This document shows positions 17,383 through 25,235 of a stretch of 64,000 bases of DNA, one piece after another. The position numbers and the translations under genes were made by a program. The stretch covers positions 5,056,501-5,120,500 of the forward strand of contig NZ_CP129672.1 in NCBI RefSeq assembly GCF_030505195.1, given 5' to 3'. Position 1 is the first letter of the stretch, and every line of letters starts with the position of its first letter. The DNA comes from Comamonas testosteroni (GTDB lineage: Bacteria > Pseudomonadota > Gammaproteobacteria > Burkholderiales > Burkholderiaceae_C). A model generated the notes under the pieces. That model saw only the letters and a list, made by a program, of their open reading frames with translations. It had not been told where the DNA came from and made no database searches.

Positions 17383-18010
17383 GGTCTGGGTAGAGGAAAG
17401 TGAAGCCGGCTTCTGCGAAGATTAAGACCTTGGGGGTGTTGCAAGTATCAACGGCTTTGCAAAAAATCAAATTGCAAGGGGTACTGGTGACTCCTCTTGG
17501 AGAGAAGATATTGTTTAATCGTTGTTGGCGTGCGCGTGATATAGGAAGTTATACAAAGCCACTGTATCAGTGTAATCTGATGTAAATAGTTATGGTTTTT
17601 ACAGTTTTTGCTGACTGTATTTCATATGTTTATTGGCGCTGAACTAGTTAGATAATTTCTTTATTCTTTAAATATCCTGATTTTGCTGCATTTATAAGGT
17701 CATAAACTTTTAATTTCCTTTGAATTTTTCTGAAAAAAGATAAGAACCCTTCCGAGCCAAAGTGTAATTCAGAATTAAATTCAGAAATATCTACAGAAAA
17801 TTTCTCTGAGAAAGTTTTAATTAGATCCTCTCCGTCATCTCCGGTCACCCCAAAATCAAAAAGAATAGAAGAGTCTAATTTTATTTCATCTTTTTTAATG
17901 CTTAAGAAATTTGATAGAAAGTCAATTACTTCGCTTTCTTTATTATTCACATTGATCCTCTTGATCCATACAGTCTTTTGTACATATGCCGATCTGTATC
18001 GCATCATAAG
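17383..18010. other. AT-rich patch containing a DUF1493-like gene
   Basis: From about 17440 to 18010 the DNA is strikingly AT-rich compared with both flanks, with many TTTATT/AATAAA-like runs. Only one credible gene (17648-17950, minus strand) is present; the 265 bp at 17383-17647 holds nothing coding that I can support. Composition suggests horizontal acquisition or a relic. Confidence 0.6.
17648..17950 (-). CDS. DUF1493-like (acyl-carrier-protein-like) small protein
   Basis: About 100 residues, with the pattern FLSNFLSIKKDEIKLDSSI then LFDFGVTGDDGEDLIKTFSE, as in DUF1493 proteins. These are small acidic helical proteins that resemble acyl carrier proteins but lack a clear phosphopantetheine serine. 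I prefer the GTG at 17950 because AGAGG lies 6 bases upstream; the frame is open to ATG 18007. Codon use is very AT-rich (many AAA, ATT, GAA), unlike its neighbours. The function of the family is unknown to me. Confidence 0.65.
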   Translation of the reverse strand: MNNKESEVIDFLSNFLSIKKDEIKLDSSILFDFGVTGDDGEDLIKTFSEKFSVDISEFNSELHFGSEGFLSFFRKIQRKLKVYDLINAAKSGYLKNKEII

Positions 18011-18126
18011 CGCCTATGGCCAGGCCAAGTAAAGGTATCCACCTTCCAATAAAACTGCCAAAATATTTTGTTTTAGATTTCCTGTATTTGCGCTGTCACC
18101 ACAGCGCTTTGAAAGACGAGTCGCAG

Positions 18127-18720
18127 ATGACCCAACAAGACAAACAGGCTCAGGAAAGCCATCTGATCGAGCACCCCATCAAAAGCGAGCTGGTGCATCA
18201 GGGCAGTTTTCTGCAAGTAAAGCTTGATACCGTGCGCCTGCCCCATGGCGGTCAGGCCACGCGCGAGTATGTGGTGCACCCCGGTGCGGTGGTGGTGATC
18301 GGGCTGCTCGACGATGGCCGCGTGCTGCTGGAGCGGCAGTTTCGCTACCCCGTGGGCCGGGTCATGACAGAGTTTCCGGCTGGCAAGCTCGATGCGGGCG
18401 AGCGGCCGCTGGTCTGCGCCCAGCGCGAGCTGCTGGAGGAGACCGGCTACAGCGCGCGCGAATGGGCCTATGCCGGCCCCATGCATCTGGCGATCGGCTA
18501 CTCCGACGAAGTCATTCACATCTTCTTTGCACGCGGTCTGACTGCGGGCGAGCGCCAGCTCGATGCCGACGAGTTTCTCGATGTCTGCAGCATGACACCT
18601 GCCGAGTTGCTGGACGGCGTGCGTAGCGGCCAGGTCACCGATGCCAAGACCTTGAGCTGTTGCCTGTGGCTGCAGAATGTGCAAAGCGGTGCCTGGTCTC
18701 TGGAGTGGAAGCCGGCCTGA
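18127..18720 (+). CDS. NUDIX hydrolase, ADP-ribose pyrophosphatase type
   Basis: The 197-residue protein has a full Nudix box at residues 86-108 (GKLDAGERPLVCAQREL then LEETGY), binding Mg2+ for hydrolysis of a nucleoside diphosphate linked to X. The N-terminal strand region (VKLDTVRLPHGGQATREYVV) and VVVIGLLDDGRVLLERQFR match NudF-type ADP-sugar hydrolases. The start ATG 18127 fits the family N-terminus; an open frame back to 18016 lies in the AT-rich patch and adds unrelated residues. It precedes the sox locus but is not obviously part of it. Confidence 0.9.
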   Translation: MTQQDKQAQESHLIEHPIKSELVHQGSFLQVKLDTVRLPHGGQATREYVVHPGAVVVIGLLDDGRVLLERQFRYPVGRVMTEFPAGKLDAGERPLVCAQRELLEETGYSAREWAYAGPMHLAIGYSDEVIHIFFARGLTAGERQLDADEFLDVCSMTPAELLDGVRSGQVTDAKTLSCCLWLQNVQSGAWSLEWKPA

Positions 18721-18724
18721 TTTT

Positions 18725-18742
18725 TTGATAGCTGCTTGCGCT
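18725..18742 (+). repeat. dispersed intergenic repeat, copy 1
   Basis: TTGATAGCTGCTTGCGCT occurs here and identically at 29874-29891, in both cases just after a stop codon and followed by an AT-rich stretch. Shorter related sequences (TTGATAGCT) occur at about 45131 and 51529 on the minus strand. Confidence 0.7.
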
Positions 18743-18953
18743 CGTAAAATATGATTTTTAGCTATAAAAGTGCCTGAAATTCATGTCAATCGGGCGCTGG
18801 CTGCTTCTTTTTTAGGATTGCCTGATGCCCATCAGTGTTTGTCGCCGGATGATGACAGGCGCTGCATGGCCTTCCTATAAACTGGTGCCATGCACCATGG
18901 CGCACCACCTCTATTGGAAGGTTGCGGTCTGAAGCGGTGTTCAGGAGTGTTTC

Positions 18954-19262
18954 ATGGAATCGTCAGAGCTTGAGGATGACAGCGTTTTCGAGAGTGCGGC
19001 CGAGCTGTTCAAAGCTATGGCTGCCCCCATGCGGCTGAAGATCATCAGCGCGCTGTGCAACGGAGAGAAAAACGTCTCCGAACTGCTCGCTTCCATAGAC
19101 ACGACCCAGCCCAATATGTCTCAGCACCTGAACACGCTGTACCAGTCCGGCATTCTGGGCCGCAGGCGTGAAGGGGTCAGCATCTACTACTTCATCGCCA
19201 ACGAGAAGGTCGTCCATATGTGCCGCACCATCTGCGTGCAGATTGCCATCGAACAGAACTGA
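18954..19262 (+). CDS. soxR: ArsR-family regulator at the head of the sox locus (SoxR-like)
   Basis: This 102-residue winged-helix protein carries LFKAMAAPMRLKIISALCNG and recognition-helix region TQPNMSQHLNTLYQSGILG, then a wing RRREGVSIYYFI. ArsR-type SoxR proteins in other sulfur oxidisers repress sox genes until a sulfur signal oxidises a cysteine pair. Here Cys residues are at CNGEK in helix 3 and MCRTICVQI near the C-terminus, a plausible redox pair. The gene stands alone and is followed by a bidirectional terminator. The symbol is by analogy and position. Confidence 0.75.
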   Translation: MESSELEDDSVFESAAELFKAMAAPMRLKIISALCNGEKNVSELLASIDTTQPNMSQHLNTLYQSGILGRRREGVSIYYFIANEKVVHMCRTICVQIAIEQN

Positions 19263-19285
19263 TGGCTTGAGCCCCAAAAGAAGAA

Positions 19286-19308
19286 AAGGCGCACCAGGCG
19301 CCTTTTTT
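19286..19308. terminator. bidirectional terminator between soxR-like and dsrE-like genes
   Basis: AAGGCGC (19286-19292) pairs with GCGCCTT (19298-19304). T-runs lie on both strands (TTTTTT to the right, TTTTC on the minus strand). Confidence 0.8.
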
Positions 19309-19324
19309 CATGGCCGTATGCGCC

Positions 19325-19738
19325 TCAGGGCTTGAGATAGACAAAGCCCTCCTTGGCCTGCAGGCGTGCGACTTCGGCCACACCGGAGGGGACGACCGAG
19401 GCTTCCATCAGCAGGCTGGAGGCCTCGAGCTTGCGCGTTTGCAGCGTGTTGTTGCAGACCTTGAACTCCACGCCGCGCCCCACCAGTGCGCTGACCTGGC
19501 CGCTGAACTCGCGGCCCTTGCTGTCCTTGGCCTGGTTCAGCAAAAAGTCTATGCCGGGCCCATGGGTGACCACCACGATCTTGTCCGTGGGCGAGGCATT
19601 GAGTTCGTTATTGATATTGGCGAGTATGGCGGCCGCCGTTTCCACGCCGGTGTTGACGTGATAGACCACTTTCACATCCTGAGCGGCGGCAATCGCCGTA
19701 CACAGGGCAAAGCTCAGGGCAACAAGTTGGCGCTTCAT
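19325..19738 (-). CDS. exported DsrE-family protein
   Basis: The 137-residue protein has a signal peptide (LVALSFALCTAIAAAQ) and a DsrE-like fold (VKVVYHVNTGVETAAAILAN, KIVVVTHGPGIDFLLNQA). A cysteine occurs at FKVCNNTL, the position used for sulfur transfer in many DsrE/TusD proteins. A periplasmic location suggests sulfur carriage or sulfane handling for the Sox system. Start ATG 19738 has AGGAGA upstream. It is divergent from the SoxH-like gene across a region that contains a candidate Sox operator. Confidence 0.82.
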   Translation of the reverse strand: MKRQLVALSFALCTAIAAAQDVKVVYHVNTGVETAAAILANINNELNASPTDKIVVVTHGPGIDFLLNQAKDSKGREFSGQVSALVGRGVEFKVCNNTLQTRKLEASSLLMEASVVPSGVAEVARLQAKEGFVYLKP

Positions 19739-19785
19739 CGAAGGTCTCCTGTGGTGTCTGTAGGCATCAGGGAAGATGCTGCTGG

Positions 19786-19812
19786 TTAAATATTGCCACT
19801 TGCTTATATTAA
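19786..19812. promoter_or_regulatory. candidate Sox operator, copy A
   Basis: An AT-rich imperfect palindrome begins TTAAATATTGCC, continues ACTTGCTTATATTAA, and lies in the divergent region between the dsrE-like and soxH-like genes. It aligns with the sequence at 21480-21505 (TTAAATA, 8-9 bases, TGCTTATAT). Confidence 0.5.
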
Positions 19813-19898
19813 CGATGACGCAAACATTCAAAAATAGGGCAAGCGCTAGTGGCGGCTTCGCTGTCGCCGGTCGCTGCCCACGGAAGGGAGACACCGCG

Positions 19899-20918
19899 AT
19901 GACAAGCTGGGCAGGGGCGGCGCTGAGGAGCTTTGCAGGAATGGCAATCGCAGCGGCCATCGCAGCGCCGGGAGCAGCTGCTGCGCATGATGCGCACCCC
20001 GTGGCGGGCAGTCGCGTGGCAGGCACTCCTGTGGCGGCCAGTGCCCCCGTGATGGAGCTGCAGCAGGTGGCGGCCAATGTGTTTTTTGTGCAGGGCGTAT
20101 CGGCGCTGGGCAGTGCGGCCAATCGCAACTTCATCTCCAATGCGGGCTTTGTCATCACCCATGACAGCGTGGTCGTGATCGATGCGCTGGGCTCACCCGC
20201 ACTGGCCGAGGAGCTGGTGCAGAAAATCCGGGCGCTGACGCCCAAGCCCATCAGCCATGTGCTGCTGACCCACTATCACGCCGACCACATCTATGGCCTG
20301 CAGGTGTTCGAGGCCCTGGGCGCAAAAATCGTGGCCCATGCCCAGGCGCGTGAGTACATCAACTCCGAGACCGCGCATCTGCGGCTTGAGGCTTCGCGCA
20401 AGGATCTGGCGCCCTGGGTCGACCGGAGCACGCGCCTGGTGCCGGCGAATCAATGGGTGGCAGGCGACAGCTCCACGCTGAAGATAGGGGGCGTGGACTT
20501 TGTGCTGCAGCACATGGGGCCCTCGCACACGCCGGAGGATACGGCCATCTTCCTGCCGCAAAGCGGTGTGCTGTTCATTGGCGATGTGGTGTTTCGCAAC
20601 CGCATTCCCTATGTGGGCCAGGCCGACAGCCGCCACTGGATTGCGGCGCTGGACGAGTTGCTCAAGCTGCCCGTGAGGGTCATGGTGCCGGGCCACGGTC
20701 CGGCCTCCGAGCAGCCGCGCCAGGACATGCAGCTGACGCGTGACTATCTGCACTATCTGCGCGGGGCCATGGGCAAGGCCGCAGCCAATCTCGACCCGTT
20801 TGACGAGGCCTACCAGGCGACGGACTGGTCCAGGTTCTCGGCTTACCCGCTGTTCAAGGAAGCCAATCGCATGAATGCCTACAACACCTTCTTGCTGATG
20901 GAGCAGGAAAAGCCGTGA
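19899..20918 (+). CDS. soxH: exported SoxH-like MBL-fold hydrolase
   Basis: The 339-residue exported protein has an Ala-rich signal sequence (GMAIAAAIAAPGAAAAH) and a metallo-beta-lactamase domain with H125-YHADH130 (LLTHYHADHIYG). Further ligands are in MGPSHTPEDTA, LFIGDVVF and VMVPGHGPASEQ. This matches the SoxH/quinoprotein-relay metallohydrolase group found beside sox genes, whose substrate is not established. GGGAG at 19885-19889 supports ATG 19899; the frame is open upstream but reads through the operator. Its stop overlaps the next start (TGATG). Confidence 0.82.
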   Translation: MTSWAGAALRSFAGMAIAAAIAAPGAAAAHDAHPVAGSRVAGTPVAASAPVMELQQVAANVFFVQGVSALGSAANRNFISNAGFVITHDSVVVIDALGSPALAEELVQKIRALTPKPISHVLLTHYHADHIYGLQVFEALGAKIVAHAQAREYINSETAHLRLEASRKDLAPWVDRSTRLVPANQWVAGDSSTLKIGGVDFVLQHMGPSHTPEDTAIFLPQSGVLFIGDVVFRNRIPYVGQADSRHWIAALDELLKLPVRVMVPGHGPASEQPRQDMQLTRDYLHYLRGAMGKAAANLDPFDEAYQATDWSRFSAYPLFKEANRMNAYNTFLLMEQEKP

Positions 20919-21409
20919 TGGCCACGGCCCGCTTCTTTGATGTCCGCAGAAGACTGTGCTTGCAGTTGCTGCTGGCGGGCGCGGCACCGGCATGGGCGGC
21001 GCTCGATGCCTCGGAGCGCCTGCTGCCCACCAGCCAGAGTCTGCAAAGTGACCTGGCCTTGGCGCTGGCCCACAAGCAGCCGCTGGTGGTGATGGCCAGC
21101 CTGCATGGCTGCCCGTATTGCAAGATCGTGCGCGAGCATCATCTGCTGCCGCTGCAGCGCTCCGGGGCCTTGGTGACCCAGATTCATTTTCTGTCGCCCG
21201 AGCCTTTGCGGGACTGGAATGGCGCGGCGATCACGCATGGCGGCATGGTCAGGCAACTGAGCATCGAGGTCGCGCCGACCGTGCTCTTCTATGGCGCTGC
21301 TCACAAGGAGGTGGCCGAGCGCTTGAGCGGCAGCTCCATCCCCGATTTCTATGGCGCTTATCTGGATGAGCGCATGCAGACGGCGCGTGCAGCGGTGCAG
21401 GGGCGTTGA
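20918..21409 (+). CDS. periplasmic thioredoxin-like protein (SoxS/SoxW type)
   Basis: A 163-residue thioredoxin-fold protein with a signal sequence (LCLQLLLAGAAPAWAA) and active site C65-PYC68 in ASLHGCPYCKIVREHHLL. The cis-Pro loop is SIEVAPTVLFYG. In sox clusters such thioredoxins keep the SoxYZ carrier cysteine in a usable redox state. ATG 20918 overlaps the preceding stop by one base and has AGGAAAA upstream. A four-base shift to GTG 20915 is possible. Which of SoxS or SoxW it corresponds to cannot be settled by eye. Confidence 0.8.
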   Translation: MATARFFDVRRRLCLQLLLAGAAPAWAALDASERLLPTSQSLQSDLALALAHKQPLVVMASLHGCPYCKIVREHHLLPLQRSGALVTQIHFLSPEPLRDWNGAAITHGGMVRQLSIEVAPTVLFYGAAHKEVAERLSGSSIPDFYGAYLDERMQTARAAVQGR

Positions 21410-21479
21410 GCTCGTTGTTCCTGCTCGGGAATAACGAGGGTTAGCGCGGGATTTCAAATTGGGCATCCTGTCCGATACT

Positions 21480-21505
21480 TTAAATAACAACATGCTTATA
21501 TATAA
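21480..21505. promoter_or_regulatory. candidate Sox operator, copy B
   Basis: The sequence begins TTAAATAACAAC and continues ATGCTTATATATAA, immediately upstream of the AAGGAG that serves the cytochrome gene (ATG 21524). It is similar to copy A at 19786-19812 and would control the cytochrome-soxCDYZAX run. Confidence 0.5.
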
Positions 21506-21523
21506 ATATAAGGAGACCAAGCG

Positions 21524-21844
21524 ATGAAGACTGCATCCTGGCTGGGTGGCTTGACGGTGCTGCTGGGGCTGGCGGCTCCTGCACTGGCGCAGGCGGATCA
21601 GGCGCTGGCGCAGAAGAACGCCTGCATGGCCTGCCATGCGGCAGACAAGAAACTGGTAGGCCCGGCGTTCCAGGACGTGGCCAGGAAATATGCGGCCCAG
21701 GCCGATGCACAGGCCTATCTGGTCAAAAGCATCAAGGCTGGCGGCTTTGGCAAATGGGGGCCGGTGCCCATGCCCGCCCAGCCCGCTCTCAGCGATGCCG
21801 ACACCCAGACACTGGCGGCCTGGATTCTCAAGGGTTCCCAATGA
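21524..21844 (+). CDS. small class I cytochrome c of the sox operon
   Basis: The 106-residue protein has a signal peptide (LTVLLGLAAPALAQ), heme motif C34-MA-C37-H38 and the axial-Met region GPVPMPAQPALSDAD. It is a periplasmic monoheme cytochrome, likely an electron acceptor for SoxXA or SoxCD. The mature part is strikingly similar to the C-terminal heme domain of SoxD encoded downstream (KNACMACH, KLVGPAF, PMP-QP-LSDAD). AAGGAG precedes the ATG. It is the first gene of the main sox run. Confidence 0.88.
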   Translation: MKTASWLGGLTVLLGLAAPALAQADQALAQKNACMACHAADKKLVGPAFQDVARKYAAQADAQAYLVKSIKAGGFGKWGPVPMPAQPALSDADTQTLAAWILKGSQ

Positions 21845-21899
21845 AACCGGCGCCTCACGCTTTCCCGGTAAGCGCCAGCAGCGATCAAAGAGAGAGCTT

Positions 21900-23252
21900 A
21901 TGCAAAGCCAGTTGACGGGCAAGGTGCGCAAGGCACCCGAGAATTTCGTGTGCTCAGGCGATGTCGGCACCGTGTTTGCCGAAGCCAGGGCAGGCCGGCG
22001 TGACTTCATTCGCGGGGCTTTCGCAGCCGCAGCGGCCGGCGCTTCAGCCGTCCATGCGCAGGGCCGGCAGGCCGCGAGCGGCGAGGGAGACCCGAATATT
22101 CTGGAGCTGCCCGCGCACAGCAAGGGCCTGGGTCAGCCGGTGGTCACCGACGGCTACGGCAAGCCTTCCCGGTACGAGGCCAATGTGCAGCGTCGCCAGA
22201 GCCCGGGGCTGACCCAGACCAAGCAGGCTTCGGTATCGTTTGCGCCGCTGCAGTCGCTGTTCGGCATCGTCACGCCCAGCGGTCTGCATTTCGAGCGTCA
22301 CCACCAGGGCTGGTGGGACATCGACCCCTCCAGGCACAGGCTGATGATCAATGGTCTGGTGAAGAATCCCAAGGTCTTCACCATGGACGAGATCATGCGT
22401 CTGCCTTCGGTGTCGCGTTTTCATTTCATAGAATGCGGCGCCAACACCGGCATGGAGTGGGGCAACGTGGCCGTGCCCACGGTGCAGTACACGCACGGCA
22501 TGCTGTCGTGCAGCGAGTTCACGGGCGTGCCCCTGATCACCTTGCTGGAGATGGCCGGTGCCGATCTGAAAAAAGGCCGCTTCATCCTGGCCGAGGGGGC
22601 GGACGGCTCGTCGATGACGCGCACCATTCCCGTGGAGCTGATCACTTCCGGCGAGGTGCTGGTCGCCTACGGCCAGAACGGCGAGATGCTGCGGCCTGAG
22701 CAGGGCTATCCGCTGCGCCTGGTGGTGCCGGGTGTGCAGGGCGTGAGCTGGGTGAAATACCTGCGCCGCATCGAAGTGGGCGACATGCCTTATGCGGCCA
22801 AGGACGAGGCCATCCACTATGTGGACCTGATGCCCGACGGACAGCACCGCCAGTACTCCAGCATTCAGGAGTGCAAGAGCGTGGTCACCACGCCGTCCGG
22901 CGGGCAGATGCTGCTGGACAAGGGCTTCTACAGCATCACGGGCCTGGCCTGGTCGGGGCGCGGCAAGGTCAGGCGCGTGGATGTGAGCGTGGACGGCGGT
23001 CGCAACTGGCGTGCAGCCCGGCTCGAAGGGCCGGTGATGGACAAGTGCCTGACGCGCTTTCATCTGGACTGGGTCTGGAATGGCGAGGAATGCATCATCC
23101 AGAGCCGCGCCATGGATGAGACGGGCTATGTGCAGCCCAGCTACCAGCAGCTGCGTGCCGCGCGCGGCACGCGCTCCATCTATCACAACAACTCCATCCA
23201 GTCCTGGGCGGTACGAGCCAACGGGGAGGTCGCCAATGTTCAGCTTGCGTAA
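21900..23252 (+). CDS. soxC: SoxC, molybdoprotein subunit of sulfane dehydrogenase SoxCD
   Basis: SoxC carries the molybdenum cofactor that, with SoxD, oxidises the SoxY-bound sulfane sulfur in the periplasm. It has 450 residues with a Tat signal (GRRDFIRGAFAAAAAGASA) and the sulfite-oxidase fold. The molybdenum-ligand cysteine is C179 in FHFIECGANTGMEWGN. VVPGVQGVSWVKYLRRIEV and a C-terminal dimerisation domain (DVSVDGGRNWRAARLEGP) follow. Start ATG 21900 is 55 bases after the cytochrome stop. SoxD overlaps its 3' end by 17 bases, so the subunits are translationally coupled. Confidence 0.95.
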   Translation: MQSQLTGKVRKAPENFVCSGDVGTVFAEARAGRRDFIRGAFAAAAAGASAVHAQGRQAASGEGDPNILELPAHSKGLGQPVVTDGYGKPSRYEANVQRRQSPGLTQTKQASVSFAPLQSLFGIVTPSGLHFERHHQGWWDIDPSRHRLMINGLVKNPKVFTMDEIMRLPSVSRFHFIECGANTGMEWGNVAVPTVQYTHGMLSCSEFTGVPLITLLEMAGADLKKGRFILAEGADGSSMTRTIPVELITSGEVLVAYGQNGEMLRPEQGYPLRLVVPGVQGVSWVKYLRRIEVGDMPYAAKDEAIHYVDLMPDGQHRQYSSIQECKSVVTTPSGGQMLLDKGFYSITGLAWSGRGKVRRVDVSVDGGRNWRAARLEGPVMDKCLTRFHLDWVWNGEECIIQSRAMDETGYVQPSYQQLRAARGTRSIYHNNSIQSWAVRANGEVANVQLA

Positions 23253-24309
23253 ACCGTTGGCGCTGCTGGCGCTGTTGCTGGTCATGGGCGTGACTGCCGG
23301 GCCCGCTGCGGCGCAGGGCAAGTCTGGCGAAGAGCGCTATCCCGGCGTGGGCCGCAATGCCACGGGCAAGGAGGTTCTGGCCTGGGATATCGATGTGCGC
23401 CCGGATTTCAAGGGGCTGCCCCCGGGCTCGGGGTCCGTGCAAAAAGGCATGGATGTGTGGGAGGCCAAGTGCGCGTCCTGCCACGGGGTGTTCGGCGAAT
23501 CCAACGAGGTGTTCAGCCCGCTGATCGGCGGCACCACGGCCGAGGACATCAGGACCGGCCATGTGGCGCGGCTCAAGGACCCGGCCTTTCCGGGGCGCAC
23601 GACCCTGATGAAGGTGGCCACGGTCTCGACGCTGTGGGATTACATCAACCGGGCCATGCCCTGGAATGCGCCCAAGTCGCTGTCCACCGAAGAGGTGTAT
23701 GCCGTCACCGCCTATCTGCTCAACCTCGGCGGCGTGGTGCCCGAGAGCTTCACGCTCAGCGATACGAACATTGCCGAGGTGCAGCGCAAGCTGCCCAACC
23801 GCAATGGCATGACGACCCGGCATGCTCTGTGGCCCGGCAATGAGTTCGGCAAGAGCGCCAGGCCCGATGTGCTGGCCACTGCCTGCATGAGCAACTGCGG
23901 CCCTGAGCCCAGGCTGCGCTCGGCCTTGCCCGAGCATGCCAGCAACAACCACGGCAATCTGGCCCAGCAGAACCGGCTGGTCGGTGCCCAGCGCGGCATC
24001 GCTACCGATGGCGGCGCCAGCAAGGCCGCTCAGCCTGCGGCCGCCGGGAAATCGGGCAGCGCGGCACCGACGGCCTTGCTGGAGAAGAACGCCTGCATGG
24101 CCTGCCATGGCATGACGCAAAAACTCGTTGGCCCGGCATTCAGCGACATTGCCAGCAAGCGCGGCGGCCAGCCAGACTATCTGGCCGGCAAGGTCAAGTC
24201 AGGAGGCTCCGGCGTCTGGGGATCAACACCCATGCCGCCTCAGCCCAATCTCAGCGATGCTGATGCCAGGGTGATTGCCCAGTGGCTGGCGGCGGGCGCC
24301 AAGCCCTGA
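23236..24309 (+). CDS. soxD: SoxD, diheme cytochrome subunit of SoxCD
   Basis: This 357-residue exported cytochrome has a signal peptide (LALLALLLVMGVTAGPAAAQ) and two heme-binding motifs. The first is C79-AS-C82-H83 in the SoxD-specific domain, and the second is C287-MA-C290-H291 in a C-terminal cytochrome domain. It accepts electrons from SoxC. GGGGAGG at 23223-23229 lies inside soxC and positions ATG 23236. The two cytochrome domains are joined by a low-complexity linker (GGASKAAQPAAAGKSGSAAP). The C-terminal domain closely resembles the separate 106-residue cytochrome upstream. Confidence 0.95.
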   Translation: MFSLRKPLALLALLLVMGVTAGPAAAQGKSGEERYPGVGRNATGKEVLAWDIDVRPDFKGLPPGSGSVQKGMDVWEAKCASCHGVFGESNEVFSPLIGGTTAEDIRTGHVARLKDPAFPGRTTLMKVATVSTLWDYINRAMPWNAPKSLSTEEVYAVTAYLLNLGGVVPESFTLSDTNIAEVQRKLPNRNGMTTRHALWPGNEFGKSARPDVLATACMSNCGPEPRLRSALPEHASNNHGNLAQQNRLVGAQRGIATDGGASKAAQPAAAGKSGSAAPTALLEKNACMACHGMTQKLVGPAFSDIASKRGGQPDYLAGKVKSGGSGVWGSTPMPPQPNLSDADARVIAQWLAAGAKP

Positions 24310-24356
24310 TGCAGCTTGTGTCGTGCGACAGTGAAGTGAATGAAAAGGAGACAAAG

Positions 24357-24812
24357 ATGAAACGTAGAGACGCCCTCAAGAACAGCGCGGCCGTGCTCGG
24401 CATGCTGATGGCCGCCGGCCTGCTGCCGCAGGCTGCGCAGGCGGCCTATAACAAGACCGCCTTCGACGCCAAGACCGTGGCCGATGTGCTCAAGGCCATG
24501 GGAGCGTCGGCACCTGCCGAGAGCAAGGACGTGACGCTGACGGCGCCCGACATCGCCGAAAACGGTGCCGTCGTGCCCCTGGGGGCCGCGACCACCCTGC
24601 CCAATGTGAAGCAGATGCTGGTGCTGGTGGAAAAGAACCCCAACACGCTGGTGGCGGCCTTCACCGTCAACGAGGCGCTGGACGCCAATTTTCTGACCCG
24701 CGCCAAGCTGGGACAGTCCTCGGATGTGTATGCCGTGGCCATCACCAATGACGGCAAGGCTTTCTATGCCAAGAAGGAAGTCAAGGTCACCCTCGGTGGC
24801 TGTGGCGGTTGA
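24357..24812 (+). CDS. soxY: SoxY, sulfur carrier subunit
   Basis: SoxY carries the pathway intermediates covalently on its C-terminal cysteine. The 151-residue protein ends in the diagnostic GGCGG motif (C149). It has an RR-type export signal (MKRRDALKNSAAVLGMLMAA) for Tat export, probably folded with SoxZ. AAGGAG at 24345-24350 supports ATG 24357. soxZ follows within 32 bases. Confidence 0.96.
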   Translation: MKRRDALKNSAAVLGMLMAAGLLPQAAQAAYNKTAFDAKTVADVLKAMGASAPAESKDVTLTAPDIAENGAVVPLGAATTLPNVKQMLVLVEKNPNTLVAAFTVNEALDANFLTRAKLGQSSDVYAVAITNDGKAFYAKKEVKVTLGGCGG

Positions 24813-24844
24813 TGGCAACCAATCATCTGAAACAGGAGAAGAAC

Positions 24845-25156
24845 ATGGCTGATCCAATGCGTATTCGTGCCCAGGCTGCGGGTGACAAGACCACCGTGCG
24901 CGTGCTGATGTCCCATGAGATGGAGACCGGCCAGCGCAAGGATGCGGAAGGCAAGACCGTGCCCGCCTGGTTTATCCAGGAGGTGACGGCGGCGCACAAC
25001 GGCAAGCAGGTGCTGCAGGCCGAATGGGGTCCTGCGGTTTCCAAGAACCCGTTTTTGCAGTTCGTGGTCAAGGGCGCGAAGGCGGGAGACAAGATCTCGG
25101 TGAGCTGGAAGGACAACAAGGGCGAGACCCGCACGGATGAAGCGACCGTGAGCTGA
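24845..25156 (+). CDS. soxZ: SoxZ, partner of SoxY
   Basis: The 103-residue protein has the SoxZ immunoglobulin-like fold: MRIRAQAAGDKTTVRVLMSH, FIQEVTAAHNGK, and GDKISVSWKDNKGETRTDEA. It has no signal peptide, as expected for co-export with SoxY. ATG 24845 follows CAGGAGAAG. It forms the SoxYZ scaffold presented to SoxXA, SoxB and SoxCD. Confidence 0.95.
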   Translation: MADPMRIRAQAAGDKTTVRVLMSHEMETGQRKDAEGKTVPAWFIQEVTAAHNGKQVLQAEWGPAVSKNPFLQFVVKGAKAGDKISVSWKDNKGETRTDEATVS

Positions 25157-25235
25157 GCACGGCGCAGACAGCGGCTGGCTGGCGGCCAGCCTTCACCCTG
25201 GACCAGAATCAATCAAAAAAGCAGAGAGGTGCCCC

